A stretch of DNA of 64,000 nt from Moritella sp. Urea-trap-13 (GCF_002836355.1 NZ_PJCA01000039.1:62001-126000), one strand, 5' to 3'. Counted from the stretch's first letter, positions 26,123-36,300 are shown. The notes: a model not told the origin generated them from the letters alone. Numbers and translations are program-made.

Positions 26123-26376
26123 TCACAGAATCTTAATAGCTTCATCAACTTGGTTAGAGTGGAAAACTAAAGTCAAATCAACCGTTGGATAATCAACTTG
26201 ATTGATATCGGTGTCAGATACTTCGAGTTCTGTTGATGATGAATTTGCGGGGTTGGATGGTCTGAATTTTAGATTGGTATTGGTGAATTTTAATTTTTTA
26301 GTGGTGATGGGATTGGGGGTGTTGGATGCTGTGTTGCTGTGTTGCTGTGTTGCTGTGTTGCTGTGTTGCTGGTCAT
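26123..26376 (-). pseudogene. Second integrase remnant with internal deletion
   Basis: This stretch repeats the integrase N-terminus at 24.2-24.6 kb (KKLKFTNTNLKF, SSSTELEVSDTD) but jumps straight to NQVDYPTV, lacking about 200 bases found in the other copy. Its start region contains an 8-base tandem repeat that, at five copies, throws the ATG at 26376 out of frame with the homologous codons. No catalytic domain remains. The region 26021-26185 otherwise holds no gene. Confidence 0.82.
26329..26368. repeat. 8-bp tandem repeat (CTGTGTTG x5)
   Basis: Five perfect copies of CTGTGTTG lie within the first codons of the decayed integrase. The unit is not a multiple of three, so copy number changes would shift the reading frame; 1, 4 or 7 copies would restore it to the homologous frame. 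Confidence 0.93.
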
Positions 26377-26414
26377 ATTAATACCTCGTCTGGTTAGGGA
26401 TACAAGGTATTAAT
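26377..26414. promoter_or_regulatory. Copy of the integrase-leader inverted repeat
   Basis: Arms ATTAATACCTCGT and ACAAGGTATTAAT (one mismatch) precede the second integrase remnant exactly as at 24605-24642, showing that leader and gene were duplicated together. Confidence 0.7.
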
Positions 26415-26501
26415 ATGTTTTTAAAGATGAGTTAGATACGTTAACTACTAGGTAATAACACCGCTCTAATTAAGTATTCCTATTCTACTACTTATTGGGA
26501 T

Positions 26502-26972
26502 TTATAGGTACGTAGGAACACAATCAGCTAAACGCTGAACCATGTTATTAACTTTTACTGTAGCATTAGTGTAATAGTTATCAATGCCATTATTTCCAGA
26601 ATTAGCATTTGCATTTCTATCACCCCATTTGTTAGTAACACTTTGAGGTTTAAATATTCCAGTCTTGCCGTCAAACCTTACCGTTGCTCTAAATGGAAAA
26701 TTGTACACTGCACCGTATGATTCAAAATTTTGACGGTCAGAATAAACAAAAGCTATTGAATTATTTTTTTCGCTTTGGAATGTAAACAATTGGCCAGTAA
26801 GCGGGGCTGTAACATTATCTAATACACACTGCTGCGCTGCATTATACAACTCCTCCGGGTTAGCACTTGAATTAACTTTTTTAGGGGCCAATTCAACATG
26901 TGGCAACAATGGCACCATTGTTGCGCAACCGGTCATAGACAATATTGATGCAGCCAGTATTAATTTTTTCAT
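26502..26972 (-). CDS. Small lipoprotein of unknown function
   Basis: A 156-residue protein with a clear lipoprotein signal (MKKLILAASILSMTGC, Cys16). The mature part has two further cysteines (QQCVLDN and ADCVPTYL) that could pair, and a beta-rich middle (YNFPFRATVRFDGKTGIF). I recognise no family. It is the gene nearest the tRNA-Leu end of the island and appears to be a single transcription unit. Confidence 0.72.
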   Translation of the reverse strand: MKKLILAASILSMTGCATMVPLLPHVELAPKKVNSSANPEELYNAAQQCVLDNVTAPLTGQLFTFQSEKNNSIAFVYSDRQNFESYGAVYNFPFRATVRFDGKTGIFKPQSVTNKWGDRNANANSGNNGIDNYYTNATVKVNNMVQRLADCVPTYL

Positions 26973-27551
26973 TTTATGAAGTTTCCTTTAGCTTTCAACT
27001 CCCGCATAAATGATTTATTTACTTATTAATTACACAGGGTATATATATTATTATTTTTATAACATTTACTAATATGTTCAGCTATTCATCAGAGTTCAAA
27101 TATAATTTTGTGACTCAGAGATTGATGGCTAGCGAAGTGTTATATTATCATTTTAGATAAAGCACATGTTATAGAATATCAAATGTAGTCTCTATTATAT
27201 CTATGAGTAAAAGCGTTTTGACTCACGATGTAAGACTAAGACCGGAGCAGGACAGTAATCTCACCCAACCTAACACCATGCTAATACTGCCAGTTAAAAC
27301 CACCAGCAAAACTAACAATCTTCAAAGTACAGGACGGTGTTGGATCCATTAGGATTTTGTGAGATTCCCTTGCGCACAGATTCTGCATGCGAAAGTACCG
27401 GATATGGACAGGAGTTAATTTCTAAGGGTAATAACGTGAGTTTATTAAAGAGTATTTTTAGGGGTATGACTTAAGGAAATACGAGGTAAGCTTTTGATTG
27501 TGCTAGAAACAACAAAGCCCCAGCGTTAACTGAGGCTTCATTACTTAAATA
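26973..27551. other. Non-coding tRNA-proximal end of the island
   Basis: No gene is supported. Bases 27368-27505 repeat 23822-23955, and 27514-27538 form the tRNA terminator. Bases about 27250-27360 show no recognisable coding potential. Confidence 0.6.
27514..27538 (-). terminator. Rho-independent terminator of tRNA-Leu
   Basis: On the minus strand the hairpin AAGCCTCAG ... CTGGGGCTT is followed by TGTTGTTTC, just after the tRNA 3' end. Copies of it accompany every displaced att remnant. Confidence 0.8.
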
Positions 27552-27636
27552 TGGTGCCCGAGGGCGGACTTGAACCGCCACTCCTTTCGGAAGAGGATTT
27601 TGAATCCACCGCGTCTACCGATTTCACCACTCGGGC
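27552..27636 (-). tRNA. leuX: tRNA-Leu (anticodon CAA), leuX type
   Basis: An 85-base class II tRNA with encoded CCA. The acceptor stem GCCCGAG pairs with CTCGGGC, followed by discriminator A and CCA. The D-arm region reads TGGTGAAATCGGTAGACGC, the anticodon loop is TTCAAAA (anticodon CAA, reading UUG), a long variable arm (CTCTTCCGAAAGGAG) and the T-loop GTTCAAGTC follow. This tRNA is a classic integration target in enterobacteria, and displaced copies of its 3' end lie to its left here. Confidence 0.97.
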
Positions 27637-27905
27637 ATAGCTCAGTATTATACATAGCAAACGATCCCAAGCAAGGCGTTTTTGATAATACTAAAAACAA
27701 CTGTTCAAAATTAAAGCAAAGTGCAGTTTAAAAGCATCAGACAGTAACCTAATCGATAATCAACGCCTTAGATATCAGTACTGTTTCCCTTGCACTCTGT
27801 CAGTCGCTGTCCACCAGCACAGACTATTTATCACTACCAAGGGCATTTTTTTTGCTACACTGTTGCCACTTTCGAGATAACCCTGAAGACATGGCTGGAT
27901 TCATA

Positions 27906-28463
27906 ATGGCGAAGAAAAACAAACTCAGAAAACCAAAACACACCTCTGCAACTGAAGCAGGCGAAACAGCATCAATTGCCAAGTTTGGCCCGCGTATCGG
28001 TGCGCTTGTCTATGATGCATTAATTGTAATTGGTATCGCAGCAGTTGCGAGTGCGGTAGGACTTGGTATTGCAGAAGCACTAATTGCATCAGGTATTGTC
28101 GATATTGCTGGCCGTTATGTTGATACTGCGGCATATGCAGGTCATCAAATTTGGTTCGCACTACTGGTATGGGGCTCTGTATGTGGCTTCTATCTGTGGT
28201 TTTGGACTCACGGCGGTCAAACCGTTGGTATGCGCGCTTGGCGTTTACGTGTACAAAATGCCGATGGCAGCGCCATTAGCTTAACCCAAGCACTTATTCG
28301 TCTGGCAACAGCAGCGTGTGGCTTAGGTAACTTACAAGTACCGTTTGATATGAAGAACCGCGCCTTTCAAGATCACTGGTCGAACTGTAATGTATTACGT
28401 TTAAGCAAAGAGCAAAACGGTTCATTATTACGTTATGCCGACAAGCTGAAACAGAAAAAATAA
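27906..28463 (+). CDS. RDD-family membrane protein
   Basis: An ATG at 27906 gives 185 residues and starts MAKKNKLRKPK; in-frame starts at 27852 or 27891 are less likely as the extra residues are Cys/His-rich and unconserved-looking. The RDD hallmarks are present: R in KFGPRIGALVYD, with D in VYD, and a later D (FQDHW). Three hydrophobic segments are visible. RDD proteins are inner-membrane proteins of mostly unknown function, some with sodium/proton antiport activity. It lies between the tRNA-Leu gene and lptG, a place where relatives also carry such a gene. Confidence 0.85.
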   Translation: MAKKNKLRKPKHTSATEAGETASIAKFGPRIGALVYDALIVIGIAAVASAVGLGIAEALIASGIVDIAGRYVDTAAYAGHQIWFALLVWGSVCGFYLWFWTHGGQTVGMRAWRLRVQNADGSAISLTQALIRLATAACGLGNLQVPFDMKNRAFQDHWSNCNVLRLSKEQNGSLLRYADKLKQKK

Positions 28464-28510
28464 TCGACTTATCTCTGCTTAACACCATGCAGAGTCGATA
28501 AGCAGAAACA

Positions 28511-28540
28511 AAAATGGCAACCAATTGGTTGCCATTTTTT
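28511..28540. terminator. Terminator after the RDD gene
   Basis: A perfect hairpin AAATGGCAACC AATT GGTTGCCATTT ends in a T run. It serves the RDD gene and, with A runs on the other side, may also stop lptG transcription. Confidence 0.88.
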
Positions 28541-28556
28541 ATCGCTAAGCTTTATA

Positions 28557-28608
28557 GCTAAACTATCAACTAAACTATCAACTAAACTATCAACTAAACT
28601 ATCAGCAA
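28557..28608. repeat. 12-bp tandem repeat beside lptG stop
   Basis: The unit AACTATCAACTA is repeated about four times with the last copy degenerate, ending some 10 bases from the lptG stop codon. It lies in the 3' untranslated region of lptFG. Confidence 0.88.
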
Positions 28609-28617
28609 AGCCATCAC

Positions 28618-29685
28618 CTAGCCATGTTTCCTTAACTGCACTATCGCAATCAAGGTAAAGAGCGCACTGGGGACCACCGCCCCAAGAAACGGCGGTAGCG
28701 AATACACTAAACTAATCGGCCCGAAGGTTTCACTGGCAAGGTAGAAAGTAAAACCAGCAACAACCCCCATCAAGATACGTGCGCCCATGGTAACCGTTCG
28801 CAGCGGTCCAAATACAAAAGACAACGCCAACAACACCATCACGCCAATCGATAACGGCTGGAATATTTTACGCCAAAAAGCCAACTCATAACTTGCTGCA
28901 TCCTGCTTATTACTGTCTAAATAAGTAATATAAGAATACAAACCTGATATTGATAAATCTTCCGGATCAATCGTTACTACATCTAGTTTTTCCGGTGTCA
29001 GGGTCGAATCCCAGCGTTGTGAAGCCTTTTCAGTGACGGTAATACTTTCACGTTTGAAATCAGTAATTTTAAGTCCGGTTAACTGCCAGTACTTGTCTGC
29101 ATACACTGCTTTATCGGCCTGTGTGGTTTTAACTAAACGCTGATTATCGGCAAATTCATAAATGGTGACATTATGTAATTCACTGCCATTATTGACGTTA
29201 CCGATATTAATAAAGTTCTCTTTATCCTTTGCCCAGACCCCTTTTTGCGCCCGTATGATCGATTGACCAGAAATAGATTCACCACGTAGCTCAGCTGATT
29301 TTTGTTCTGTATAAGGGGCTACATATTCCCCCATCAACATCACTATAATCATCATAGGTATCGCCGTTTTCATTGCTGAAAGCACAATTTTAAAACGTGA
29401 CTGACCAGCGGCTTGAATGACCACTAATTCAGACGAACTCGCCAGCGCCCCTAAACCAATTAGCGCGCCTAATAAGGCCGCCATCGGAAAGAAGATGGTG
29501 ATTTCGCGTGGCATTTTCAGCATCACAAAAATGAGTGCTTCAACTAAACCGTAAGTGCCACGGCCAACAGCGCGTAACTGCTCAACGTATTTGATCACCG
29601 CAGATAAACCAACCAAGGTAAACAAACAGATCATAGTGGCAAATAAAATAGCCTTACCAATATAGATATCTAAAATTTTAAGCAC
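28618..29685 (-). CDS. lptG: LPS export ABC permease LptG
   Basis: A 355-residue inner-membrane subunit of the LptB2FG complex that extracts lipopolysaccharide from the inner membrane. It has the LptG/LptF (YjgP/YjgQ) arrangement: three N-terminal and three C-terminal hydrophobic segments around a periplasmic beta-jellyroll-like domain (about residues 130-260). Its start overlaps the lptF stop by 8 bases, indicating translational coupling. Assignment to G rather than F rests on being the second gene and on the sequence MLKILDIYIGKAIL resembling LptG N-termini. Confidence 0.95.
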   Translation of the reverse strand: MLKILDIYIGKAILFATMICLFTLVGLSAVIKYVEQLRAVGRGTYGLVEALIFVMLKMPREITIFFPMAALLGALIGLGALASSSELVVIQAAGQSRFKIVLSAMKTAIPMMIIVMLMGEYVAPYTEQKSAELRGESISGQSIIRAQKGVWAKDKENFINIGNVNNGSELHNVTIYEFADNQRLVKTTQADKAVYADKYWQLTGLKITDFKRESITVTEKASQRWDSTLTPEKLDVVTIDPEDLSISGLYSYITYLDSNKQDAASYELAFWRKIFQPLSIGVMVLLALSFVFGPLRTVTMGARILMGVVAGFTFYLASETFGPISLVYSLPPFLGAVVPSALFTLIAIVQLRKHG

Positions 29686-30796
29686 TGTTGTTACCTCGAG
29701 ATAAACGTAGTTTTAGCTTATGTACGGCATGGTGATACCAAGAGAAATTGGCCAGATTAAACCACACGGCCAAGGTCAGCACCCCGAGATGGACGATCCA
29801 GAAGCCAAATGCTAATGGTAATTTCTCATCTAAAATGGCAGAACGCGCAGCACTCAATAACATGAAGTAGGTTAAAAACATTAACAGCGCAGGGAACAAT
29901 TTCGCATAACGACCTTGACGTGGATTAACCATCGCCAGCGGTACCACTAATAATGTCAACAGCGGAATAGCGACAACTTGGGCAATACGCCATTGCAGTT
30001 CAACCTTGTGTTCAAATTCATTGGAGTTCCATAACTCTGATGTTGGTAACGCTTTGGTTTTACGACCACGCTCACTCACATCTTGCTCTTGAATTAATAC
30101 CCGATAAGCACTGAAATCAACGATACGAAAATCGGGTTGAGATAACTCACCTTCATAACGCAGGCCTTGGCTCAATTTCAGCCATTGTGAGCCCTGTTTT
30201 CCCGATTCCACATTACCTTTATCGGCAAGTACTACCGACGGGCGTTCGCCTTCTTGTGACGGTGATTTAGCGATAAATATTTTACGCAGTACTTTATCAC
30301 TGTCATAAGATTCGACGTAGACCACAGCTCGACCACCATCAAGCGACTCAAAACGGCCTTGTTTTAGGGTCGCTAAACCTGCGTCGGCATCGACATTTTC
30401 TAATAATTGTACCCGACCTTCTTCTGCGGTAGGTGCGTAGACAAACGCGTTAAAAGCCACCAGCCCTATGGTCACTGTAGATAATAACAACGATGACATC
30501 AGAATTCGACTTGGGGTATAACCGCAAGCCGTTAAAATCACCATCTCACTTTCAGCATACAATCGCCCATGCGCAAACAAAATACCAATGAACAAGCTCA
30601 CCGGTAAAATTAATGTGCCCAACGCTGGCATGGTATACAGCAGCATCTCCATCACTAAATTAGCGGGTAAAGCACCTGTCATTACCTTCGAGAGCAGCGC
30701 AACAAACTGCTGGCTCACAAAGATAAGTGATAAGATGAATAACACAGCGATCTGTGATTTCACTGTTTCAGCAAATAAATATCGGAAAATTATCAC
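29678..30796 (-). CDS. lptF: LPS export ABC permease LptF
   Basis: A 372-residue partner of LptG with the same six-segment plan and a periplasmic domain at about residues 130-270. MIIFRYLFAETVKSQIAVLF at the N-terminus is typical of LptF. It is the first gene of the lptFG operon and is divergent from pepA with a 195-base shared promoter region, the arrangement found widely in gammaproteobacteria. Confidence 0.95.
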   Translation of the reverse strand: MIIFRYLFAETVKSQIAVLFILSLIFVSQQFVALLSKVMTGALPANLVMEMLLYTMPALGTLILPVSLFIGILFAHGRLYAESEMVILTACGYTPSRILMSSLLLSTVTIGLVAFNAFVYAPTAEEGRVQLLENVDADAGLATLKQGRFESLDGGRAVVYVESYDSDKVLRKIFIAKSPSQEGERPSVVLADKGNVESGKQGSQWLKLSQGLRYEGELSQPDFRIVDFSAYRVLIQEQDVSERGRKTKALPTSELWNSNEFEHKVELQWRIAQVVAIPLLTLLVVPLAMVNPRQGRYAKLFPALLMFLTYFMLLSAARSAILDEKLPLAFGFWIVHLGVLTLAVWFNLANFSWYHHAVHKLKLRLSRGNNSA

Positions 30797-30991
30797 TTAA
30801 AACCTATATTAGACTAATGTTTTGTATGAAATGCAGCTCATAATTAGGTAGACTCAGCTACAAAGGCAGTATAAATAGTTAACTGCACACCCATTTTATC
30901 TGAAAATGTTTAGTTTTTGATTAACTAAATACGTATAACCCCCTATTATGTTATAAATATTTGATTTTGTCTTTAGGAAACCGGAGAGTCC

Positions 30992-32515
30992 ATGGAGTTC
31001 AATGTAAAAAGTGGTAGCCCTGAGAAGCAACGCAGTGCTTGTGTTGTTGTCGGAGTGTTTGAACCACGTCGTTTATCGCCTGCAGCAGAACAACTTGATA
31101 AGATCAGTGACGGCTATTTAAGTTCCCTACTTCGTCGCGGAGATATCGAAGGTAAACCAGGCCAAGTATTACTACTTCACCATGTACCCAATGTACTAAG
31201 CGAACGTGTATTATTAGTTGGCTGTGGTAAAGAACGCGAATTAGATGAGCGTCAGTATAAGCAAATCATCAAAAAGACAATGGACACCTTGAACGAAACC
31301 GGTTCTATGGAAGCTGTTTGTTTCCTACCTGAACTTAATGTTAAAGGTCGCGATACCTATTGGAAGATCCGCTTTGCCGTTGAAACCGCACGCGAAAGTC
31401 GCTACCGTTTCGATCAGCTAAAAAGCAACAAAGAAGAAACCCGTCGTCCACTACGTAAAATGGTGTTCAACGTAACTTCGCGTCGCGACTTACCAACAAG
31501 TGAAAAAGCCATTGCTCATGGTTTAGCAGTAGCCAGTGGTATGCGTCTATGTAAAGACGTCGCAAACATGCCGCCAAATATCTGTAATCCTGTTTACCTT
31601 GCAAATCAAGCGCGCCAACTATCTGATGAAAGTGACAAAGTTACTGTACAGATTTTAGGTGAGCCTGAAATGAAAGAATTAAAAATGGAATCTTACCTTG
31701 CTGTATCTCAAGGTTCAGCAAATGAAGCTAAGATGTCTATTATTCATTACCAAGGTAATCCAGATAAAGATGCAAAACCGATTGTCTTAATTGGTAAAGG
31801 TCTGACGTTCGATTCAGGTGGTATTTCATTGAAACCAGGCGCAGGCATGGACGAAATGAAATATGACATGGGTGGTGCAGCAGGCGTACTTGGTGCAATG
31901 AAATCATTGGCTAAACTAGACTTACCACTTAATGTTATCGGTATTCTAGCGGGCTGTGAAAACATGCCAGGCAGTAATGCTTACCGTCCAGGTGACATTC
32001 TCACCACAATGTCAGGTCAAACAGTTGAAGTATTAAATACCGATGCTGAAGGCCGTTTAGTATTATGTGACGTATTAACCTATGTTGAACGTTTTGATCC
32101 AGAACTTGTAATTGACGTAGCAACCTTAACCGGTGCTTGTGTTGTTGCGCTTGGTCATCACATCACAGGTTTATTATCGACGCATAACCCACTAGCACAT
32201 GAATTATTGAATGCATCAGATCAAGCAGCAGATAAAGCATGGCGTCTACCAATCACTGACGACTTCCAAGAACAAATTGAAAGTCCATTTGCTGATTTAG
32301 CAAATATTGGAGGCCCTGGTGGCGGTACGATCACTGCAGCATGTTTCTTATCACGCTTTACTAAGAAGTATAACTGGGCGCATTTAGATATCGCCGGTAC
32401 TGCTTGGGTAAGTGGTAAAAACAAAGGTTCAACAGGTCGTCCAGTGCCTATGTTGACGCAGTTCTTGCTTAACCGTACAGAGCGTAGTGAAGTACAACAA
32501 GCTGACGAATCATAA
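30992..32515 (+). CDS. pepA: Leucyl aminopeptidase PepA
   Basis: A 507-residue M17 metallo-aminopeptidase, close to the E. coli length of 503. It removes N-terminal residues from peptides as a cytoplasmic hexamer with two metal ions; in E. coli it also binds DNA as an accessory factor in plasmid resolution and carAB control. Metal-site motifs are intact: [15 protein letters not shown] and the M17 signature [22 protein letters not shown] precedes the ATG. It is divergent from lptF and followed by holC and valS. Confidence 0.98.
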   Translation: MEFNVKSGSPEKQRSACVVVGVFEPRRLSPAAEQLDKISDGYLSSLLRRGDIEGKPGQVLLLHHVPNVLSERVLLVGCGKERELDERQYKQIIKKTMDTLNETGSMEAVCFLPELNVKGRDTYWKIRFAVETARESRYRFDQLKSNKEETRRPLRKMVFNVTSRRDLPTSEKAIAHGLAVASGMRLCKDVANMPPNICNPVYLANQARQLSDESDKVTVQILGEPEMKELKMESYLAVSQGSANEAKMSIIHYQGNPDKDAKPIVLIGKGLTFDSGGISLKPGAGMDEMKYDMGGAAGVLGAMKSLAKLDLPLNVIGILAGCENMPGSNAYRPGDILTTMSGQTVEVLNTDAEGRLVLCDVLTYVERFDPELVIDVATLTGACVVALGHHITGLLSTHNPLAHELLNASDQAADKAWRLPITDDFQEQIESPFADLANIGGPGGGTITAACFLSRFTKKYNWAHLDIAGTAWVSGKNKGSTGRPVPMLTQFLLNRTERSEVQQADES

Positions 32516-32522
32516 TTACATT

Positions 32523-32588
32523 CACGTTATGAGTATGTAAAAAGATCGCGTTATGAATATGTAAAAGGTCGCTGTTGCGGCCTTTTTT
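32523..32588 (+). terminator. Imperfect tandem repeat and terminator after pepA
   Basis: Two roughly 25-base copies of CACGTTATGAGTATGTAAAA (second copy CGCGTTATGAATATGTAAAA) precede a hairpin AAAAGGTCGC TGTT GCGGCCTTTTTT with T tail at 32563-32588. Confidence 0.78.
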
Positions 32589-32724
32589 AGTTTCTGAGAA
32601 AGAATAACCCTGCTGTATATCCAGATATTACCGCAACAACTGTTTTTTCCGGCCCCCGCTTTGTGTTATTATACGCAGTTATGTTTTAAACTTTAACTGT
32701 TCGTAATTTGGCGTAAAACTACCG

Positions 32725-33168
32725 ATGAAAAAAGTCACTTTTTATATCATGCAAGAACCAAAAAATGACGCTGAGACTACTATGTCACAACATCATGAAC
32801 TTGCCTGTAAACTGGCTGGTGAGTTTTATCAGCAAGGACAACGCGTCTATATCCACACCAACGATGAATCGGCAGCCAATCAGGTTGACGAATACCTTTG
32901 GCAATTAGATGCGAACAGTTTTGTACCACATAATTTACAAGGTGAAGGTCCACGTAATGGCGCGCCCGTTGAAATCGGTTTTCAACCACCTCGCCATCGC
33001 TATCAGGTATTAATCAACCTGCATGATCTTACACCGCAATTTGCAGTCAACTTTAATCAGATTATCGATTTTGTACCGCATCAAGACGGTTTAAAGCAAC
33101 AAGCTCGAGAGCGTTATAAACACTACCGTCAAACAGGGTTACAACTGTTAACTGTGAACGCCGAATAA
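32725..33168 (+). CDS. holC: DNA polymerase III chi subunit
   Basis: A 147-residue HolC protein, matching the family's length. Chi binds psi in the clamp-loader complex and contacts the C-terminal tail of SSB. Recognisable features are MKKVTFYIM at the start, LACKLAGEFYQQGQRVYIHT, the LWQLDANSFVPHNLQGEG segment and the NFNQIIDFVP region. It lies 33 bases before valS on the same strand, the conserved pepA-holC-valS order. Confidence 0.96.
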   Translation: MKKVTFYIMQEPKNDAETTMSQHHELACKLAGEFYQQGQRVYIHTNDESAANQVDEYLWQLDANSFVPHNLQGEGPRNGAPVEIGFQPPRHRYQVLINLHDLTPQFAVNFNQIIDFVPHQDGLKQQARERYKHYRQTGLQLLTVNAE

Positions 33169-33201
33169 TCAATCCACCATTGAGAATTAGAAAGCAGACC
33201 T

Positions 33202-36063
33202 ATGGAAAAATTATACAATCCCCAAGCCATTGAGCAAGCGCTTTACCAGAACTGGGAAGAGCAAGGTTACTTCAAGCCAAACGGCGATCTAACTAAAGAT
33301 GCATACAGCATCATGATCCCACCGCCAAATGTCACTGGTAGCCTACACATGGGTCATGCCTTCCAACAAACGATCATGGATGCGCTAACACGTTACAAGC
33401 GTATGCAAGGTCTAAATACATTATGGCAAGTGGGTACCGATCACGCTGGTATCGCAACGCAAATGGTTGTAGAGCGTAAGATTGCTGCTGAAGAAAACAA
33501 AACACGCCACGATTATGGCCGTGATGCGTTTATCGACAAGATCTGGGATTGGAAAAACGAATCAGGCGGTACTATCACGCGTCAAATGCGTCGTTTAGGC
33601 ACATCGGTAGATTGGGATCGTGAACGCTTTACAATGGATGACGGTCTGTCTGAAGCTGTAAAAGAAGTATTCGTACGTTTATTTAAAGAAGACCTGATTT
33701 ACCGTGGCAAGCGCCTGGTAAACTGGGATCCAAAATTCCACACTGCCATTTCTGATCTTGAAGTTGAGAGCAAAGAAAAACAAGGCAGCATGTGGTACTT
33801 CCGCTACCCACTAGCAGATGGCGCAACTACGACAGACGGTAAAGACTACATCGTTGTAGCAACTACCCGTCCAGAAACTATGTTAGGTGACTCTGCGGTT
33901 GCAGTACATCCGAAAGACGAACGCTATGCAGCGCTTGTTGGTAAAGACATCATTCTGCCTATCGTTGGTCGTCGCATCAAGATTGTTGCTGATGATTACG
34001 CTGATATGGAAAAAGGCACGGGTTGTGTAAAAATTACACCTGCCCATGACTTTAACGATTACGAAGTTGGTAAGCGTAATAACTTAGTGATGTTCAACAT
34101 CCTAACTGAAAACGCAGATATCCGTGAAGAAGCGGAAATCATCAACTCAGACGGCACAGAAAACACCGAACTAACATTCGTTATCCCTGCTGAATACCAA
34201 GGTATGGAACGTTTTGCTGCCCGTAAAGCTATCGTAGCTAAGTTTGAAGAACTTGGCCTACTCGAAAAAATTGAGCCGCATACACTACAAGTACCTTACG
34301 GCGATCGTAGTGGTGTTGTGATTGAGCCACTACTAACAGACCAATGGTATGTAAGTGTTGGTCCAATGGCGAAAGTAGCGTCTGACGCAGTAAAAGACGG
34401 CGAAATTCAGTTCGTGCCAAAACAGTACGAAAACATGTATTTCTCGTGGATGAACGACGTACAAGATTGGTGTATCTCACGTCAACTTTGGTGGGGTCAT
34501 CGTATTCCAGCTTGGTACGATAACGAAGGTAATGTATTCGTTGGTCGTGATGAAGCTGAAGTGCGTGCAGAAAACGATTTTGGTCCTGAAGTTGAATTAC
34601 GTCAAGACAACGACGTACTTGATACTTGGTTCTCATCTGCGCTTTGGACATTCTCAACGCAAGGCTGGCCACAGCAAACTCAAGATCTTAAAGTGTTCCA
34701 CCCAAGTGATGTACTGGTAACAGGTTTCGACATCATCTTCTTCTGGGTTGCCCGTATGATCATGATGACCATGCACTTCATCAAAGATGAAAACGGCAAG
34801 CCACAAGTACCATTCAAAACAGTTTATGTAACTGGTTTAGTACGTGATGAAGCTGGCGATAAAATGTCAAAATCAAAAGGTAACGTACTTGATCCACTAG
34901 ACATGATCGACGGTATCGACCTTGAGTCACTAGTACAAAAACGTACTGGTAACATGATGCAGCCACAACTTGCTAAGAAAATTGAAAAAGCAACGCGTAA
35001 AGAATTCGAAGGCGGCATTGAAGCACACGGTACTGACGCACTACGTTTCACATTAGCCGCAATGGCATCGACTGGTCGTGACATTAACTGGGACATGAAA
35101 CGTCTTGATGGTTACCGTAACTTCTGTAACAAACTATGGAACGCAAGCCGTTACGTATTAATGAACACAGAAGAACATGATTGTGGCCAAGATGGCGGCG
35201 ATATGGAATTCAGCCTTGCTGATCGTTGGATCCAAGGTCAATTCCAAGAAACAATCAAAACTTACCGTGAAGCAGTTGATACTTACCGTCTTGATCTTGC
35301 AGCAAACATCGCTTACGAATTCACATGGAACCAGTTCTGCGATTGGTACTTAGAATTAACTAAGCCAGTATTTGCTAATGGCACTGAAGCACAACTACGT
35401 GGTACACGTCATACCCTAGTAACGATCTTAGAAGAGTTACAACGTTTGATGCACCCTATCATGCCATTCATCACTGAAGAGATCTGGCAGCGTGTTGCAC
35501 CACTTGCTGGTAAGCACACTGAAGGCGCAACTATCATGCTACAGGCATTCCCTGAGTTTGATGCAGACAAAGTTGATGCGCAATCAATGCAAGATCTAGA
35601 GTGGGTGAAGAAATTCATTATTGCTATCCGTAACATTCGTGGTGAAATGGACATCAGTCCAAGCAAACCAATCTCAATCTTGCTGAAAAATGTAGGTCCT
35701 GAAGAGCAACGTCGTCTAGACGAAAATCAACAGTTCCTTAGCTCGCTAGCAAAATTAGAAGCTATCACTATCCTTAGCGACAATGAAGAAGCGCCTATCT
35801 CAGCAACATCATTGTTAGGCGGCATGGAAATCTTAATTCCAATGGCTGGCCTCATCGACAAAGATGCTGAAATTGCCCGTATCAACAAGCAAATGGAAAA
35901 AGTCCAAAAAGACTTAGACCGTGTATCTGGTAAGCTAAATAACGAAAAATTTGTTGGTAAAGCACCAGAAGCAGTTATCGCCAAAGAACGTGAAAAACTG
36001 GCTGAGTTTGAAACTACCATTGCTAAATTCGAAGCACAAAAAGCACGAATTGAATCGATCTAG
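33202..36063 (+). CDS. valS: Valyl-tRNA synthetase
   Basis: A 953-residue class Ia aminoacyl-tRNA synthetase that charges tRNA-Val in the cytoplasm and edits mischarged threonine. The HIGH-type motif is HMGH ([14 protein letters not shown], about residue 43-56) and the KMSKS motif appears in [11 protein letters not shown] (about residue 555). The CP1 editing domain lies between them ([17 protein letters not shown]), and the C-terminus ends in the coiled-coil arm (about 885-950) seen in bacterial ValS. Length is normal. A strong terminator follows. Confidence 0.99.
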   Translation: MEKLYNPQAIEQALYQNWEEQGYFKPNGDLTKDAYSIMIPPPNVTGSLHMGHAFQQTIMDALTRYKRMQGLNTLWQVGTDHAGIATQMVVERKIAAEENKTRHDYGRDAFIDKIWDWKNESGGTITRQMRRLGTSVDWDRERFTMDDGLSEAVKEVFVRLFKEDLIYRGKRLVNWDPKFHTAISDLEVESKEKQGSMWYFRYPLADGATTTDGKDYIVVATTRPETMLGDSAVAVHPKDERYAALVGKDIILPIVGRRIKIVADDYADMEKGTGCVKITPAHDFNDYEVGKRNNLVMFNILTENADIREEAEIINSDGTENTELTFVIPAEYQGMERFAARKAIVAKFEELGLLEKIEPHTLQVPYGDRSGVVIEPLLTDQWYVSVGPMAKVASDAVKDGEIQFVPKQYENMYFSWMNDVQDWCISRQLWWGHRIPAWYDNEGNVFVGRDEAEVRAENDFGPEVELRQDNDVLDTWFSSALWTFSTQGWPQQTQDLKVFHPSDVLVTGFDIIFFWVARMIMMTMHFIKDENGKPQVPFKTVYVTGLVRDEAGDKMSKSKGNVLDPLDMIDGIDLESLVQKRTGNMMQPQLAKKIEKATRKEFEGGIEAHGTDALRFTLAAMASTGRDINWDMKRLDGYRNFCNKLWNASRYVLMNTEEHDCGQDGGDMEFSLADRWIQGQFQETIKTYREAVDTYRLDLAANIAYEFTWNQFCDWYLELTKPVFANGTEAQLRGTRHTLVTILEELQRLMHPIMPFITEEIWQRVAPLAGKHTEGATIMLQAFPEFDADKVDAQSMQDLEWVKKFIIAIRNIRGEMDISPSKPISILLKNVGPEEQRRLDENQQFLSSLAKLEAITILSDNEEAPISATSLLGGMEILIPMAGLIDKDAEIARINKQMEKVQKDLDRVSGKLNNEKFVGKAPEAVIAKEREKLAEFETTIAKFEAQKARIESI

Positions 36064-36084
36064 TCGTTAAAATAGTACTTACCT

Positions 36085-36123
36085 AAAAGGGGAGAGCTGA
36101 TTAATCAGCTCTCCCCTTTTTTT
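36085..36123 (+). terminator. Terminator of valS
   Basis: A perfect stem AAAAGGGGAGAGCTGATT / AATCAGCTCTCCCCTTTT followed by T residues, right after the valS stop. Confidence 0.95.
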
Positions 36124-36300
36124 GTTTGTCGTTTCTAATAAAGACGCCATAGACATCACAAATCACCCATCTATATCCGGTAAAACATTCCCATCCCAAC
36201 ACTTAAGATGTAAAGTATTTGTTATAATATTAAGTTGTAGTTATAAAAACACCAATAGCTTAGCTATAGATGTCAACACCAAGGAATGGAGTGATAGGTT

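Noticed and set aside
34238-34672. 144-codon minus-strand frame inside valS
   Set aside because: It is an antisense shadow of the valS editing/catalytic region without start context or family match.
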